Source: CBDDLD01 sp965230605 (GTDB lineage: Bacteria > Bacteroidota > Bacteroidia > Flavobacteriales > Flavobacteriaceae). Taken from it: a DNA stretch of 64,000 nucleotides. A program made the translations under genes and the position numbers. Below are positions 27,580 through 35,929 of the stretch, one piece after another (positions within the stretch are counted from its first letter, which is position 1; every line of letters begins with the position of its first letter). The notes under the pieces were generated by a model. It made no database searches, was not told the DNA's origin, and was given only the letters and a program-made list of their open reading frames with translations. The stretch lies in NCBI GenBank assembly GCA_965230605.1, contig CBDDLD010000004.1, positions 1,674,001 to 1,738,000 of the forward strand, in the 5' to 3' direction.

Positions 27580-27963
27580 TTACAATCTGTCCTTAACGAA
27601 CTCAACTTTTGTCTTTCCATGAGCACTGGGCTTGCCATCATCACCAAGGTTAACCATAATGATGTTATCTACCGTTAAAATGGTTTCTCTAGTCATTTTA
27701 TTACGAGCTTCACACTTGAGTGTGATTGAGGTCTTTCCGAACTTAACCACTTCGATACCAATCTCTACAATATCGCCTTGTTTTGCTGAACTCATAAAAT
27801 TGATTTCAGATATATATTTGGTGACAATTTTTGGGTTTTCAAGCTGAATAATAGTATATAGTGCCGCTTCTTCATCTATCCATGCCAGCAAGCGCCCTCC
27901 AAATAATGTTCCATTAGGGTTTAAATCTTCAGGCTTTACCCATTTTCGTGTATGAAATCTCAT
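27580..27963 (-). CDS. Acyl-CoA thioesterase, hotdog fold (YciA-like)
   Basis: 127 residues. The hotdog signature and active-site Asp are in NPNGTLFGGRLLAWIDEEAALY. Further on come VTKYISEINFMSSAKQGDIVEIGIEVVKFGKTSITLKCEARN and ETILTVDNIIMVNLGDDGKP. It hydrolyses acyl-CoAs in the cytoplasm; chain-length preference cannot be told. It shares one base with the end of the DUF72 gene (27963), implying co-translation. Confidence 0.9.
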   Translation of the reverse strand: MRFHTRKWVKPEDLNPNGTLFGGRLLAWIDEEAALYTIIQLENPKIVTKYISEINFMSSAKQGDIVEIGIEVVKFGKTSITLKCEARNKMTRETILTVDNIIMVNLGDDGKPSAHGKTKVEFVKDRL

Positions 27964-28850
27964 TATAACAGTTTTTGTTGTGAATCTTCGTTTGGTATCC
28001 TCAAGTTAGTTCCAATATTCTCATTTAGCTTTTTTATGAAATATGCGGATAGCAATGGGGATTCTTTTTCAATATTTTGATGTACAAAAAAGTTAATCTC
28101 TTCTATACCTTGGTCTTTCCACACTTTTAAGCGTTCTACCCAATCATCTAGCCTGCTGTAATCTGACTCATGATTAGCTCCTACGTAGCGTATAAAAGCT
28201 GAAGGATTTGTTAATCGCATATGCATTATATCTCGACGCCCTGCGCTGTCCACAATGATATTAGAAATGTTATTAGATTCAAGCAAGTCATATAATTCAC
28301 CAGATACACTTGGGTCATTATACCAATTTGTATGTCTAAATTCTACTGCCAAAGGAATTTCTTTAGGCCATTTTTCTGCAAAATCTACAACCCTGTCAAA
28401 ATCTTTAGGCGCGAAGTTATTATGCATCTGGAGAAATACAGTTCCTAGCTTTTCTTTTAAGTTGACAGCACTATATAAATAATGCTGCACAACATCTTTA
28501 ACTTCATTAAGTCGTTTCCAATGGCTGATCTCTTGATTAAGCTTTGGGAAAAATTTAAATCCCTCGGGTACTTTATGATACCACTTTTCGAACTGCTCCG
28601 GTGGAAATATCCTATAAAATGTGGCATTTAATTCAATGGAGTTAAACTGCCGAGAGTAGTATTCCAATTCATCTTTTGTTCCTCTTGGGTAAAACCCTTT
28701 TAGATCAGCTTTATTCCACTTGGCACAGCCTACATAAACATCTACCTCTTTATCGCTTTTAGCGTTTTCCAATACACGTTTTGTATCCAAGTGGTCCTTA
28801 GGTAGTGTGAAATCTATACTCTCGGGGTTATCAACCTTTCCAAATTTCAT
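27963..28850 (-). CDS. DUF72 family TIM-barrel protein
   Basis: 295 residues. DUF72 features are VYVGCAKWNKADLKGFYPRGT, YYSRQFNSIELNATFYRIFPPEQFEKWYHKVPEGFKFFPKLNQEISH, LGTVFLQMHNNFAPKDF, AVEFRHTNWYND and AFIRYVGANHESDY, ending INFFVHQNIEKESPLLSAYF. The fold resembles sugar-phosphate or nuclease TIM barrels, but the activity is not established. It is translationally coupled to the thioesterase gene. Confidence 0.92.
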   Translation of the reverse strand: MKFGKVDNPESIDFTLPKDHLDTKRVLENAKSDKEVDVYVGCAKWNKADLKGFYPRGTKDELEYYSRQFNSIELNATFYRIFPPEQFEKWYHKVPEGFKFFPKLNQEISHWKRLNEVKDVVQHYLYSAVNLKEKLGTVFLQMHNNFAPKDFDRVVDFAEKWPKEIPLAVEFRHTNWYNDPSVSGELYDLLESNNISNIIVDSAGRRDIMHMRLTNPSAFIRYVGANHESDYSRLDDWVERLKVWKDQGIEEINFFVHQNIEKESPLLSAYFIKKLNENIGTNLRIPNEDSQQKLL

Positions 28851-28996
28851 GTCAAAAAATGTTTTATCAAATATACTCTAAATCTAGGGCAGTTTTTAAT
28901 TGTTGATAAAACCGTTAACAAGATAAACTTAGAGCTTTATATATGCGTTACATAATAATTAAATTTAATTCCAAATTAACCATAAAACACCTCAAT

Positions 28997-29410
28997 ATGT
29001 CACGCTCTCACCTCCTACTTAATATCAGACCAGAAATTGTATCAGCTCGTATCCATGAGAACATGAGTGCTGATGAAAGTTTTCAAAATAAAACACTAAG
29101 GCCAATTATTAAGCTTCAAAATGATTTATTTATTGAAGTGTTTAAGAATTACATTACCAAGCACAAAAATGTATTCTATGAATTGTCCCTAGAAAAGCAG
29201 CTTGATTATATTGAAAATGCTATTCATAAGGATATGAAATTCAGAAATTCTTTGAAAGGTATGATCATTGGGCAGTTCACAGTAGAAGAATACAGCCTAT
29301 ACATTAAAAATTCATCAGCTCTAAATAAAAGAATGATGAATATCGTTAAAGAACGATTAATCAGTAACATTCAATTATTTCAGCGTAACAAAGTCCTAAA
29401 AGCTATTTAA
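28997..29410 (+). CDS. Hypothetical helical protein
   Basis: About 137 residues from the ATG at 28997 (MSRSHLLLNIRPEIV). The frame extends to 28943, but that part is AT-rich and unlike coding sequence. Mostly helical: LRPIIKLQNDLFIEVFKNYITKHKNVFYELSLEKQLDYIENAIHKDMKFRNSLKGMIIGQFTVEEY. I recall similar flavobacterial proteins carrying the label glyoxalase, but I see no VOC motifs that justify it. It is soluble and of unknown function, and convergent with the DUF2461 gene by a 4-base overlap. Confidence 0.72.
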   Translation: MSRSHLLLNIRPEIVSARIHENMSADESFQNKTLRPIIKLQNDLFIEVFKNYITKHKNVFYELSLEKQLDYIENAIHKDMKFRNSLKGMIIGQFTVEEYSLYIKNSSALNKRMMNIVKERLISNIQLFQRNKVLKAI

Positions 29411-30084
29411 ATTAAAGACTCTCCGTTGAGGTTTGTCGTGAGTACATCACTCATATAGTCAAAATATGGGCGAATGACTTTAAATGATGCATTGACTTCT
29501 TCTATAAAGTTATTCGATAACACTTCTTTATCAGTGTACTTCTTCGTAAAAATGTATTGTTTTTTGCGAATCAGATCAATATCCGGATGTTCTTTATCAA
29601 ACCCTTTAGGGGCAGTTTTCAATTCATCTCCTACTACATTTCCCCAGGTAGCCTTAAAGTCGGGGTTAGACATGATATTTCTAAATTCTTTAGCATCCAT
29701 TTCGAGCTCTTTACGAATTCGAAATAAGTCATCTTTATTTGGCTCCCAGAATCCTGTTGCTATAAACGATTCATTATTTGGGGCAATATGCAAATAATAA
29801 CCTCCGCGCAATTCTGGCTTCTTTCTATGATAAGATCCACCGAAGTGCGTTTTATAAGGTGTTTTGTCTTTAGAGAATCTAACATCTCTATATATTCTAA
29901 AAATCTTTACTTTATCGATAACGTCGTGACTGTTTAGTAATTCCCCCAAACCATTATAAACGGTCTTAATTTCTGTCTCTATGGCTTTAAATTCTGGCTT
30001 GTGTTCGGTGAACCACTCCCTGTTGTTGTTGTTCTTAAGATTATTAAAAAATGTGAATGTTGATTTTGGAATAGTTAGACTCAT
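29407..30084 (-). CDS. DUF2461 domain protein
   Basis: 225 residues, full family length. DUF2461 features are FFNNLKNNNNREWFTEHKPEFKAIETE, IFRIYRDVRFSKDKTPYKTHFGGSY, GGYYLHIAPNNESFIATGFWEPNKDDLFRIRKEL and a terminal FDYMSDVLT. It is a cytoplasmic family of unknown role, widespread in Bacteroidota. It is a single gene here. Confidence 0.92.
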   Translation of the reverse strand: MSLTIPKSTFTFFNNLKNNNNREWFTEHKPEFKAIETEIKTVYNGLGELLNSHDVIDKVKIFRIYRDVRFSKDKTPYKTHFGGSYHRKKPELRGGYYLHIAPNNESFIATGFWEPNKDDLFRIRKELEMDAKEFRNIMSNPDFKATWGNVVGDELKTAPKGFDKEHPDIDLIRKKQYIFTKKYTDKEVLSNNFIEEVNASFKVIRPYFDYMSDVLTTNLNGESLI

Positions 30085-30276
30085 GAGTTGTATATTAAAT
30101 GGATTTAAAATTACAAAAACTAGATATCATTGTATACTGTAATTATATAACGTTTAACACTTTATAAAAAGGGACAAAATTTCACATAAATTATTACTTG
30201 TAATAATTACAAATAAACTTGTTTTTTGAGAGAATTTTCACTATAATGCGACACATTTGAAATCCAAATTATTTAT

Positions 30277-30501
30277 ATGGGAAGACCAGCCACAAGACCA
30301 ACAAAATTAAAAGACGGTTACTACATTGAAATTAGAAATAAAGGCTCGAAATCTGGAGGTATAAAGCTTTACAGTGCTACTAAACTACAAATGCACAGGG
30401 CCATAAAAATGTATGAGCGTTCTAAAGAAGTTATCATTTTAGGAGAGTCAGTAAACGGAAAGTTTGTTGATAAGGAACCTAAATTACATGTGGTAGGCTA
30501 A
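30277..30501 (+). CDS. Small basic hypothetical protein
   Basis: 74 residues, strongly basic: MGRPATRPTKLKDGYYIEI, then RNKGSKSGGIKLYSATKLQMHRAIKMYERSKEV. No signal or membrane segment. The basic N-terminus could contact nucleic acid, but no known motif is seen. It stands alone with 192 bases of AT-rich sequence upstream. The frame has good coding character and is probably a real conserved small protein. Confidence 0.68.
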   Translation: MGRPATRPTKLKDGYYIEIRNKGSKSGGIKLYSATKLQMHRAIKMYERSKEVIILGESVNGKFVDKEPKLHVVG

Positions 30502-30607
30502 TCCTGCTTTTTCACTTATTTTTAACGGTAAAATAATTTTTTCATAAATTGTTGATGCTTTCATGGATTAATTTCATGGATTTACTAACTAAATTAATCA
30601 ACAAATT

Positions 30608-31045
30608 ATGACAGACTTATCTTCAAACAAACCCCCTATCTGGTTTTGGATCGTTAGTGTATTAGCCCTCATTTGGAATGCAATGGGTGTTAATGCTTAT
30701 CTGCAACAAGCTTATGATACTGAAGCGCATAGAGCTCAGTATACTGCAGAACAACTTCAAGCCATTGCGGAGCAACCGTCTTGGTACACCGCAGCCTTTG
30801 CTATTGCAGTATTTGCAGGAGTTTTAGGGTGTATAGCACTTTTAATTCGAAGAAAAATTGCTAAACCTTTATTTTTGCTTTCATTATTAGCAGTTTTAGT
30901 ACAATTATATCATAATTTAATTATGACTAGCGCTATTAAAGATGCTGGTACTTTTGCTATGATAATGTCAATTATGATACCTATTATAGCCATCTTACTG
31001 ATTATGTTAGCAAAGAAAGCCGCTTCGAAAGGCTGGATCAAATAA
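30608..31045 (+). CDS. Four-helix membrane protein, hypothetical
   Basis: 145 residues with four hydrophobic helices (about 11-28, 61-80, 88-105 and 112-134). They are separated by a polar loop rich in Gln and Glu (QQAYDTEAHRAQYTAEQLQAIAEQPSW), and the protein ends in basic residues (AKKAASKGWIK). It resembles small sugar- or proton-transporter-like hypothetical proteins of Bacteroidota, but no family is certain. It is followed by a strong intrinsic terminator. Confidence 0.78.
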   Translation: MTDLSSNKPPIWFWIVSVLALIWNAMGVNAYLQQAYDTEAHRAQYTAEQLQAIAEQPSWYTAAFAIAVFAGVLGCIALLIRRKIAKPLFLLSLLAVLVQLYHNLIMTSAIKDAGTFAMIMSIMIPIIAILLIMLAKKAASKGWIK

Positions 31046-31066
31046 TACAAGCCAATCAAACTTAAG

Positions 31067-31100
31067 AAAGGTATTAGCAATATTGCTAATGCCTTTTTTT
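31067..31100 (+). terminator. Intrinsic terminator after the membrane protein gene
   Basis: The stem GGTATTAGCAA / TTGCTAATGCC (one G-U pair) is followed by seven T (31094-31100). It sits between convergent genes and slightly overlaps the truA-like stop. Confidence 0.8.
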
Positions 31101-31884
31101 ATTCAAATGAAATAGAATGAAGTATCAATCCTGAGGCAGGAGCTATATAGTCCATAATCTCTTTACTATCGTCTTCTAATGATTGCTTTATATAACCTAG
31201 AGTGACTTCTCCTCTACCCAATTTAATAAGTACACCAAACATGAGCCGTATTTGATTTCGCATAAATCCTTTACCCCTTACTATAAAAATATAGCTTGTT
31301 TCAGGAAAAAAATTAGCCTTATAAATATCATTTTCAATAAGTTCAGTTTTATCAATATGACGCGTATATTCGCCATTATCACTGGCTTTATAGCAATATG
31401 ACTTGAAGTTATGTGTACCCTGAAATAATTGTGCGCCACGCTTCATAAGTTCAACATCAAGTGGTTCTAGTATGGTCGTCAATATTGGTGCGCAAAATGG
31501 GTGGTTCTTTTGACCCTCAGAGAAAACATAATGATACTCTTTGATCTTAGAGTCCTGAATGACATTAAAGTCTTTATTTACTGCCTCAATACTTAGAGCT
31601 CTAATATCTTGTGGTAAGTTGTGATTAAAGAGTTTAAGAAACTCTTCCTTATCGCCTATAGGGACATCATACAAAAACAACTCTAATGCAGCCTCATTGG
31701 CAGATACCATAGCATCTGTACGTCCAGCACCTAAGGTTTTAAAACGCTGCTCTTGTAATATATACTTTAATGTCCTATCGATCATTAAATGAATGGTCTT
31801 TAAATTAGGTTGCTTCTGCCATCCATGAAACCGGTATCCCAAGTATTGTATTTTAATAAGATAGTAATACGTCTTTGTAAACAT
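31099..31884 (-). CDS. TruA family pseudouridine synthase (probable paralogue)
   Basis: 261 residues. The TruA fold is seen in YYYLIKIQYLGYRFHGWQKQPNLKTIHLMIDRTLKYIL. The catalytic motif is GAGRTDAMVSA with Asp57, where canonical TruA has GAGRTDAGVHA. Later motifs are HNFKSYCYKA and FIVRGKGFMRNQIRLMFGVLIKLGRG, and it ends in DYIAPASGLILHSI. The catalytic Asp and GKGFMRNQIR helix are intact, so it should isomerise uridine in RNA. The divergent sequence suggests a second TruA-type enzyme with a different target, not the housekeeping enzyme for tRNA positions 38-40. Confidence 0.82.
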   Translation of the reverse strand: MFTKTYYYLIKIQYLGYRFHGWQKQPNLKTIHLMIDRTLKYILQEQRFKTLGAGRTDAMVSANEAALELFLYDVPIGDKEEFLKLFNHNLPQDIRALSIEAVNKDFNVIQDSKIKEYHYVFSEGQKNHPFCAPILTTILEPLDVELMKRGAQLFQGTHNFKSYCYKASDNGEYTRHIDKTELIENDIYKANFFPETSYIFIVRGKGFMRNQIRLMFGVLIKLGRGEVTLGYIKQSLEDDSKEIMDYIAPASGLILHSISFE

Positions 31885-31953
31885 AAAAGCAAATAAACTA
31901 TTTTATTGATTATTGCGAAAGCATTAGTTATTTTTATATCATAATTTATACTC

Positions 31954-32751
31954 TTGAAGCGACTATATCCCTTTGACCCTTACATTAAGCATCATATTCT
32001 AATTAGCTTATTATTAGCTATTTGGATATTTGTATTTTTGTATTTTACAGAACCATTAGACGTTAACGAATTTGGTGACCGTGAAAAGCTGATATATTTG
32101 CCCGGATATGGATTAGTTGGAGGGGTTTGTTACTTACTCTTTCTGCCAATTCAGTATTATATCTATAGACGTTCTAATCTCAACTGGACCATTATTAGCG
32201 AACTTCTGTTTCTATTAATCTTTTGTATTGGGTCCATCACTATTGCTCGCATATATTATCTGAAGGTTGTTATGATAGGAGAATCTAACCCCTATTCATT
32301 GATTTATATGCTGAAAGCTATATATCTTCCCGCTATTGCAACTATTCTGCCTATTGTCATTGTTGGCAGATTTGCCTTTGGAAAATATTATGAAAAACGT
32401 ATAGAGGATCTAAAAATTGAGATCAAAGGTGAAGGCAATTACGAAGGGCTAAAACTTCATCTCAATGATGTCATATGTATTCAATCTGCCGATAATTATG
32501 TAGAGGTTTTCTATATATCTGGTCATTCTATGAAGAAGACACTCATAAGAAATAAATTATCGGTGATAGATAATGAATTTCCAGAACTATTAAGAACGCA
32601 TCGATCCTATCTTGTAAATCCGCATCATTTTATACAATGGAAAACAGATAACGGAAAGTTGTTTATGGAATTGAGTTATGATAATTTGATCCCGATATCT
32701 AAAACTTATCAAGCTGATATTAGAGCCTCAATTAATTCCGCCACAAACTAG
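31954..32751 (+). CDS. Membrane-anchored LytTR DNA-binding regulator
   Basis: 265 residues from a TTG start, supported by the lack of an in-frame ATG until well inside the membrane region. Four hydrophobic helices (about 14-30, 49-66, 77-98 and 113-134) precede a C-terminal LytTR domain (about 155-262): LKLHLNDVICIQSADNYVEVFYISGHSMKKTLIRNKL and LLRTHRSYLVNPHHFIQWK. It has the same architecture as the regulator at 11558. No histidine kinase is linked. Its target could be the next gene, 92 bases downstream. Confidence 0.87.
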   Translation: MKRLYPFDPYIKHHILISLLLAIWIFVFLYFTEPLDVNEFGDREKLIYLPGYGLVGGVCYLLFLPIQYYIYRRSNLNWTIISELLFLLIFCIGSITIARIYYLKVVMIGESNPYSLIYMLKAIYLPAIATILPIVIVGRFAFGKYYEKRIEDLKIEIKGEGNYEGLKLHLNDVICIQSADNYVEVFYISGHSMKKTLIRNKLSVIDNEFPELLRTHRSYLVNPHHFIQWKTDNGKLFMELSYDNLIPISKTYQADIRASINSATN

Positions 32752-32780
32752 CACCATTTCACCCCAATGCCTTATTATTG

Positions 32781-32813
32781 TTGGGAAACAACCTTATTCT
32801 CGATATATGTTTG
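32781..32813 (+). promoter_or_regulatory. Promoter of the TraB-like gene
   Basis: A -33 TTG (32781-32783) and -7 TATGTTTG (32806-32813), a perfect TAnnTTTG, are separated by 22 bases. The ATG follows at 32844. Confidence 0.5.
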
Positions 32814-32843
32814 CATCAGAAAGTTTAACGCAAATAATATATC

Positions 32844-33788
32844 ATGACATCACGAATCACTTTAATTATCACCTTGCTTATCGCCTTTTCTTTTTCATAT
32901 GCACAAGAAGAAAAAGAGGTTTTGATTGTAGGTACCATGCACACTGTACCAAAGATTGTAAAACACAGTTATAAGCCCATGCTAAGGCGGGCTAAAAAAT
33001 ACAATCCCACTGCTATTTATGTAGAAAGCCCAAGAGCGAATGATTCGCTAAGTTGGGAGTATCTAAAAGATGGATGGTCTATGGGTTATAAGGCATTTTA
33101 TCGTTTATCAGATTCTATGCGAAATGTATTCACACCTGATAGAGAAAAATTTAATCAAATATTAGCCAAACCGTTTGACCAAATGACAACGGATGAGTTG
33201 GATTTTATGATCTCTACGTTTCTTTATGAGCGCGATAATGCCAATCATGAGTTCTATAGTTACATCAAAAAGCATGGCCATAAAGGGTCTAAGAAACCTA
33301 CAAGACACGAAGATGGCGATCTCACATTTAAACTGGCCTTGGCATTAAATCAGAAATTGCTTAAGTCTATGGATGATCAGCAAACTAATGGTCTTTACCA
33401 TGATGCCTGGGATAAATGTGCTATAGAAGGTCGCTCCAATGGGAATAATGCGATTAGCAAAAAACTTTACAAAAAAGACTATAACAGCGCTGTGCTTCCT
33501 GCCATATTCAGAGGATTAGGCAAGCATACCAACAAACGTAAATCTTTAGAACGCTTACATAAGATGAGTTCGTTTACTTATATAACAGTAAAAACTGAAG
33601 GCTGTAGTGAAGGTGAGCGCTATTGGAACGAACGAAACTTCAGAATGGCTAAAAACATTGCAGAACAAGTCATAGCATCAGATTCAAAACGAAATATCGT
33701 CATTGTTGGTGCGGCCCATGTTATTGGTATTGAGAAAGCACTGAAAACCAATTACCCTAATATTAAAGTGGTTCTTGCTGGTGATTAA
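32844..33788 (+). CDS. Exported TraB/GumN-like protein (DUF5694-like)
   Basis: 314 residues with a Sec signal (ITLLIAFSFSYAQ). Conserved elements are EVLIVGTMHTVPKIV near the mature N-terminus, ptaIYVESPRAN, RYWNERNFRMAKNIAEQVI and the C-terminal NIVIVGAAHVIGIEKAL. The GTMH and GAAH motifs with ERNxxMA are the pattern of the TraB/GumN superfamily, proposed metal-dependent proteases. The most similar named family I recall is DUF5694. It is probably periplasmic. It ends just before a strong terminator. Confidence 0.82.
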   Translation: MTSRITLIITLLIAFSFSYAQEEKEVLIVGTMHTVPKIVKHSYKPMLRRAKKYNPTAIYVESPRANDSLSWEYLKDGWSMGYKAFYRLSDSMRNVFTPDREKFNQILAKPFDQMTTDELDFMISTFLYERDNANHEFYSYIKKHGHKGSKKPTRHEDGDLTFKLALALNQKLLKSMDDQQTNGLYHDAWDKCAIEGRSNGNNAISKKLYKKDYNSAVLPAIFRGLGKHTNKRKSLERLHKMSSFTYITVKTEGCSEGERYWNERNFRMAKNIAEQVIASDSKRNIVIVGAAHVIGIEKALKTNYPNIKVVLAGD

Positions 33789-33810
33789 ACTTTCTATTTT
33801 TGCAAGAGCG

Positions 33811-33847
33811 AAGCTACCATCATTGCTGTGATGGTAGCTTATTTTTT
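33811..33847 (+). terminator. Intrinsic terminator overlapping the hisIE stop codon
   Basis: A 12-base perfect stem AAGCTACCATCA / TGATGGTAGCTT (33811-33822 and 33829-33840), loop TTGCTG, then six T (33842-33847). It terminates the TraB-like gene. The right arm contains part of the hisIE stop (33839-33841), so the hairpin also forms at the 3' end of the his transcript, though without a T-run on that strand. Confidence 0.85.
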
Positions 33848-34441
33848 ATGACGATTCTTCAACACATTAACCACATCGTTCAATGTATACCCCTTGGCTT
33901 GAAGTAACATTAAATAATGAAACAATAGATCTGCACTTTCCTCTAAAAATAATTGATCATTATCGTCTTTAGCTTCAATAACTACCTCCACAGCTTCTTC
34001 ACCTACTTTTTGAGCGATCTTATTGATCCCTTTCTTAAATAAAGAGGCCACGTATGATTCATCAGTTGATGCATTTAAACGGCGTTGTTCTATAATATTT
34101 TCAAGATCTGTGATGAAACCATACGCAGGTGTATTTTCTGTATCCCAACACGTATCTGAACCTCTATGACATGTAGGACCAGCAGGACGTACAAAGACCA
34201 ATAAGGTATCATTATCACAATCTAACTGAAGATCTATAAGATGCAATACATTACCACTCTCCTCGCCTTTCATCCACAAACGATTCTTTGTTCGGCTAAA
34301 AAATGTGACTTTCTTTGTCGCCAACGTTTGCTCATAGGCTTCAGAATTCATGTAACCTAACATGAGAATATTTTTGGTTTCAGCATCTTGAATTATCGCC
34401 GGTACCAGGCCATCATTGTTTTTATTAAAATTTATTTCCAT
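33839..34441 (-). CDS. hisIE: Bifunctional phosphoribosyl-AMP cyclohydrolase / phosphoribosyl-ATP pyrophosphatase
   Basis: 200 residues. The HisI domain (about 1-105) has the zinc/metal motifs LDCDNDTLLVFV and GPTCHRGSDTCWD. The HisE domain (about 110-198) has SYVASLFKKGINKIAQKVGEEAVEVVIEAK and ESADLLFHYLMLLQAKG. It carries out steps 2 and 3 of histidine biosynthesis. It is the last gene of the eight-gene his operon, with 2 bases between it and hisF. Confidence 0.97.
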   Translation of the reverse strand: MEINFNKNNDGLVPAIIQDAETKNILMLGYMNSEAYEQTLATKKVTFFSRTKNRLWMKGEESGNVLHLIDLQLDCDNDTLLVFVRPAGPTCHRGSDTCWDTENTPAYGFITDLENIIEQRRLNASTDESYVASLFKKGINKIAQKVGEEAVEVVIEAKDDNDQLFLEESADLLFHYLMLLQAKGYTLNDVVNVLKNRHKK

Positions 34442-34443
34442 TA

Positions 34444-35199
34444 TTATAATCTAACAGGTATATCTTCTTTTATTAATTCTCTTTTTAAATCTTGAATTGG
34501 TATTTCTCCAAAATGAAATACACTAGCAGCTAGAGCAGCATCAGCTTGTCCGTCTTTAAAAGCGTCTATAAAATGTTTTATTTCCCCTGCGCCTCCAGAA
34601 GCAATAATTGGTATGTTGACGCTATTAGATAATTCCAATAGTGCTGTATTAGCAAAACCTTCTTTGGTTCCATCATGATCCATTGAAGTAAATAGGATTT
34701 CGCCTGCACCGCGCTCTTCTACTTCTTTAGCCCAATCAAATAACTTAACTTCTGTCGGTATAGTTCCACCAGCCAAATGCACGATCCACTCCCCTTCAAT
34801 CAGCTTGGCATCGATAGCCACAACAACACATTGGCTCCCAAATTTCTCAGCCAATTCATTAATTAGCTCAGGACGCTTTACCGCTGCAGAGTTAACAGAA
34901 ACTTTGTCGGCACCACAATGCAACAGTGCATCTACATCCTCAACAGATGCAATACCTCCACCTACAGTGAACGGAATGTTCAACTGCTCTGCTACTCTAA
35001 GCACCATGTCATGCATGGTCTTTCTGTTTTCTTGAGTTGCGGCAATATCTAAAAAGACTAATTCATCAGCGCCGAATTCGGCGTATTGCTGAGCCAGCTC
35101 TATAGGGTCACCAGCATCACGCAGATCAACAAAATTGACACCTTTTACAGTACGCCCATCTTTAATATCCAAACACGGTATAATTCGTTTTGTTAGCAT
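34444..35199 (-). CDS. hisF: Imidazole glycerol phosphate synthase, cyclase subunit
   Basis: 251 residues, a complete TIM barrel. It starts MLTKRIIPCLDIKDGRTVKGVNF with catalytic Asp11, and has the phosphate motifs FTVGGGIASVEDV and IIASGGAGEIKHF and the second catalytic Asp in LFTSMDHDGTKEG. It works with HisH to form imidazole glycerol phosphate and AICAR. It is adjacent to hisA with no gap. Confidence 0.98.
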   Translation of the reverse strand: MLTKRIIPCLDIKDGRTVKGVNFVDLRDAGDPIELAQQYAEFGADELVFLDIAATQENRKTMHDMVLRVAEQLNIPFTVGGGIASVEDVDALLHCGADKVSVNSAAVKRPELINELAEKFGSQCVVVAIDAKLIEGEWIVHLAGGTIPTEVKLFDWAKEVEERGAGEILFTSMDHDGTKEGFANTALLELSNSVNIPIIASGGAGEIKHFIDAFKDGQADAALAASVFHFGEIPIQDLKRELIKEDIPVRL

Positions 35200-35928
35200 T
35201 TAATTCTGAATTATATAGTTCTCTAATTGTTTTAAACTGATCTTATTCTCATATATCGCTTTACCGATGATGACGCCTTCACATCCTAGCAGAGCAAGCC
35301 TTGGCAGCTCTTCAAACTTGGATACTCCTCCAGAGGCTATCAGTTTTATTTCCTTTGATGTCTCTGCAACAATATCCTTATATAAATCAAATGAAGGCCC
35401 TTCTAACATGCCATCTTTAGAAATATCTGTACATATGACATATTGGATCCCTTTCTTCTTGTAATCATTAATAAAAGAAATCACTTCAAGGTTACTGGAT
35501 TCTGTCCATCCAGAAATGGCAATTTTACGATCTTTACAATCTGCTCCCAATATGATCTTTTCCGATCCATATACATTAATCCATTGCTCAAGAACTTCAG
35601 GATTTTTAACTGCAATACTTCCTCCTGTGATTTGATGCGCACCAGATTCGAAAGCGATACGTAAATCTTCATCTGTTTTTAATCCGCCTCCAAAATCTAT
35701 TTTCAAGTTAGTCTTTGAAGCTATTCGCTCTAAGGTCTTGTAATTAACTATATGACTTGCTTTTGCTCCATCTAAATCAACGACATGCAAATATTGTATT
35801 CCGGCGTCCTCGAATTGTTTTGCAACTTCAAGTGGATCTTCATTATATACTCTTTTGGTGTCGTAATCACCTTTGGTAAGTCGTACACAGTTCCCTTCAA
35901 TAATATCTATAGCTGGTATAATTCTCAT
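35200..35928 (-). CDS. hisA: Phosphoribosylformimino-5-aminoimidazole carboxamide ribotide isomerase
   Basis: 242 residues, a TIM barrel homologous to HisF. It has MRIIPAIDIIEGNCVRLTKGDY with catalytic Asp8, LKIDFGGGLKTDEDL, VICTDISKDGMLEGPS with the second catalytic Asp, and LIASGGVSKFEELP. It catalyses the Amadori rearrangement of ProFAR. It abuts hisF and hisH in the operon. Confidence 0.98.
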   Translation of the reverse strand: MRIIPAIDIIEGNCVRLTKGDYDTKRVYNEDPLEVAKQFEDAGIQYLHVVDLDGAKASHIVNYKTLERIASKTNLKIDFGGGLKTDEDLRIAFESGAHQITGGSIAVKNPEVLEQWINVYGSEKIILGADCKDRKIAISGWTESSNLEVISFINDYKKKGIQYVICTDISKDGMLEGPSFDLYKDIVAETSKEIKLIASGGVSKFEELPRLALLGCEGVIIGKAIYENKISLKQLENYIIQN

Positions 35929-35929
35929 T

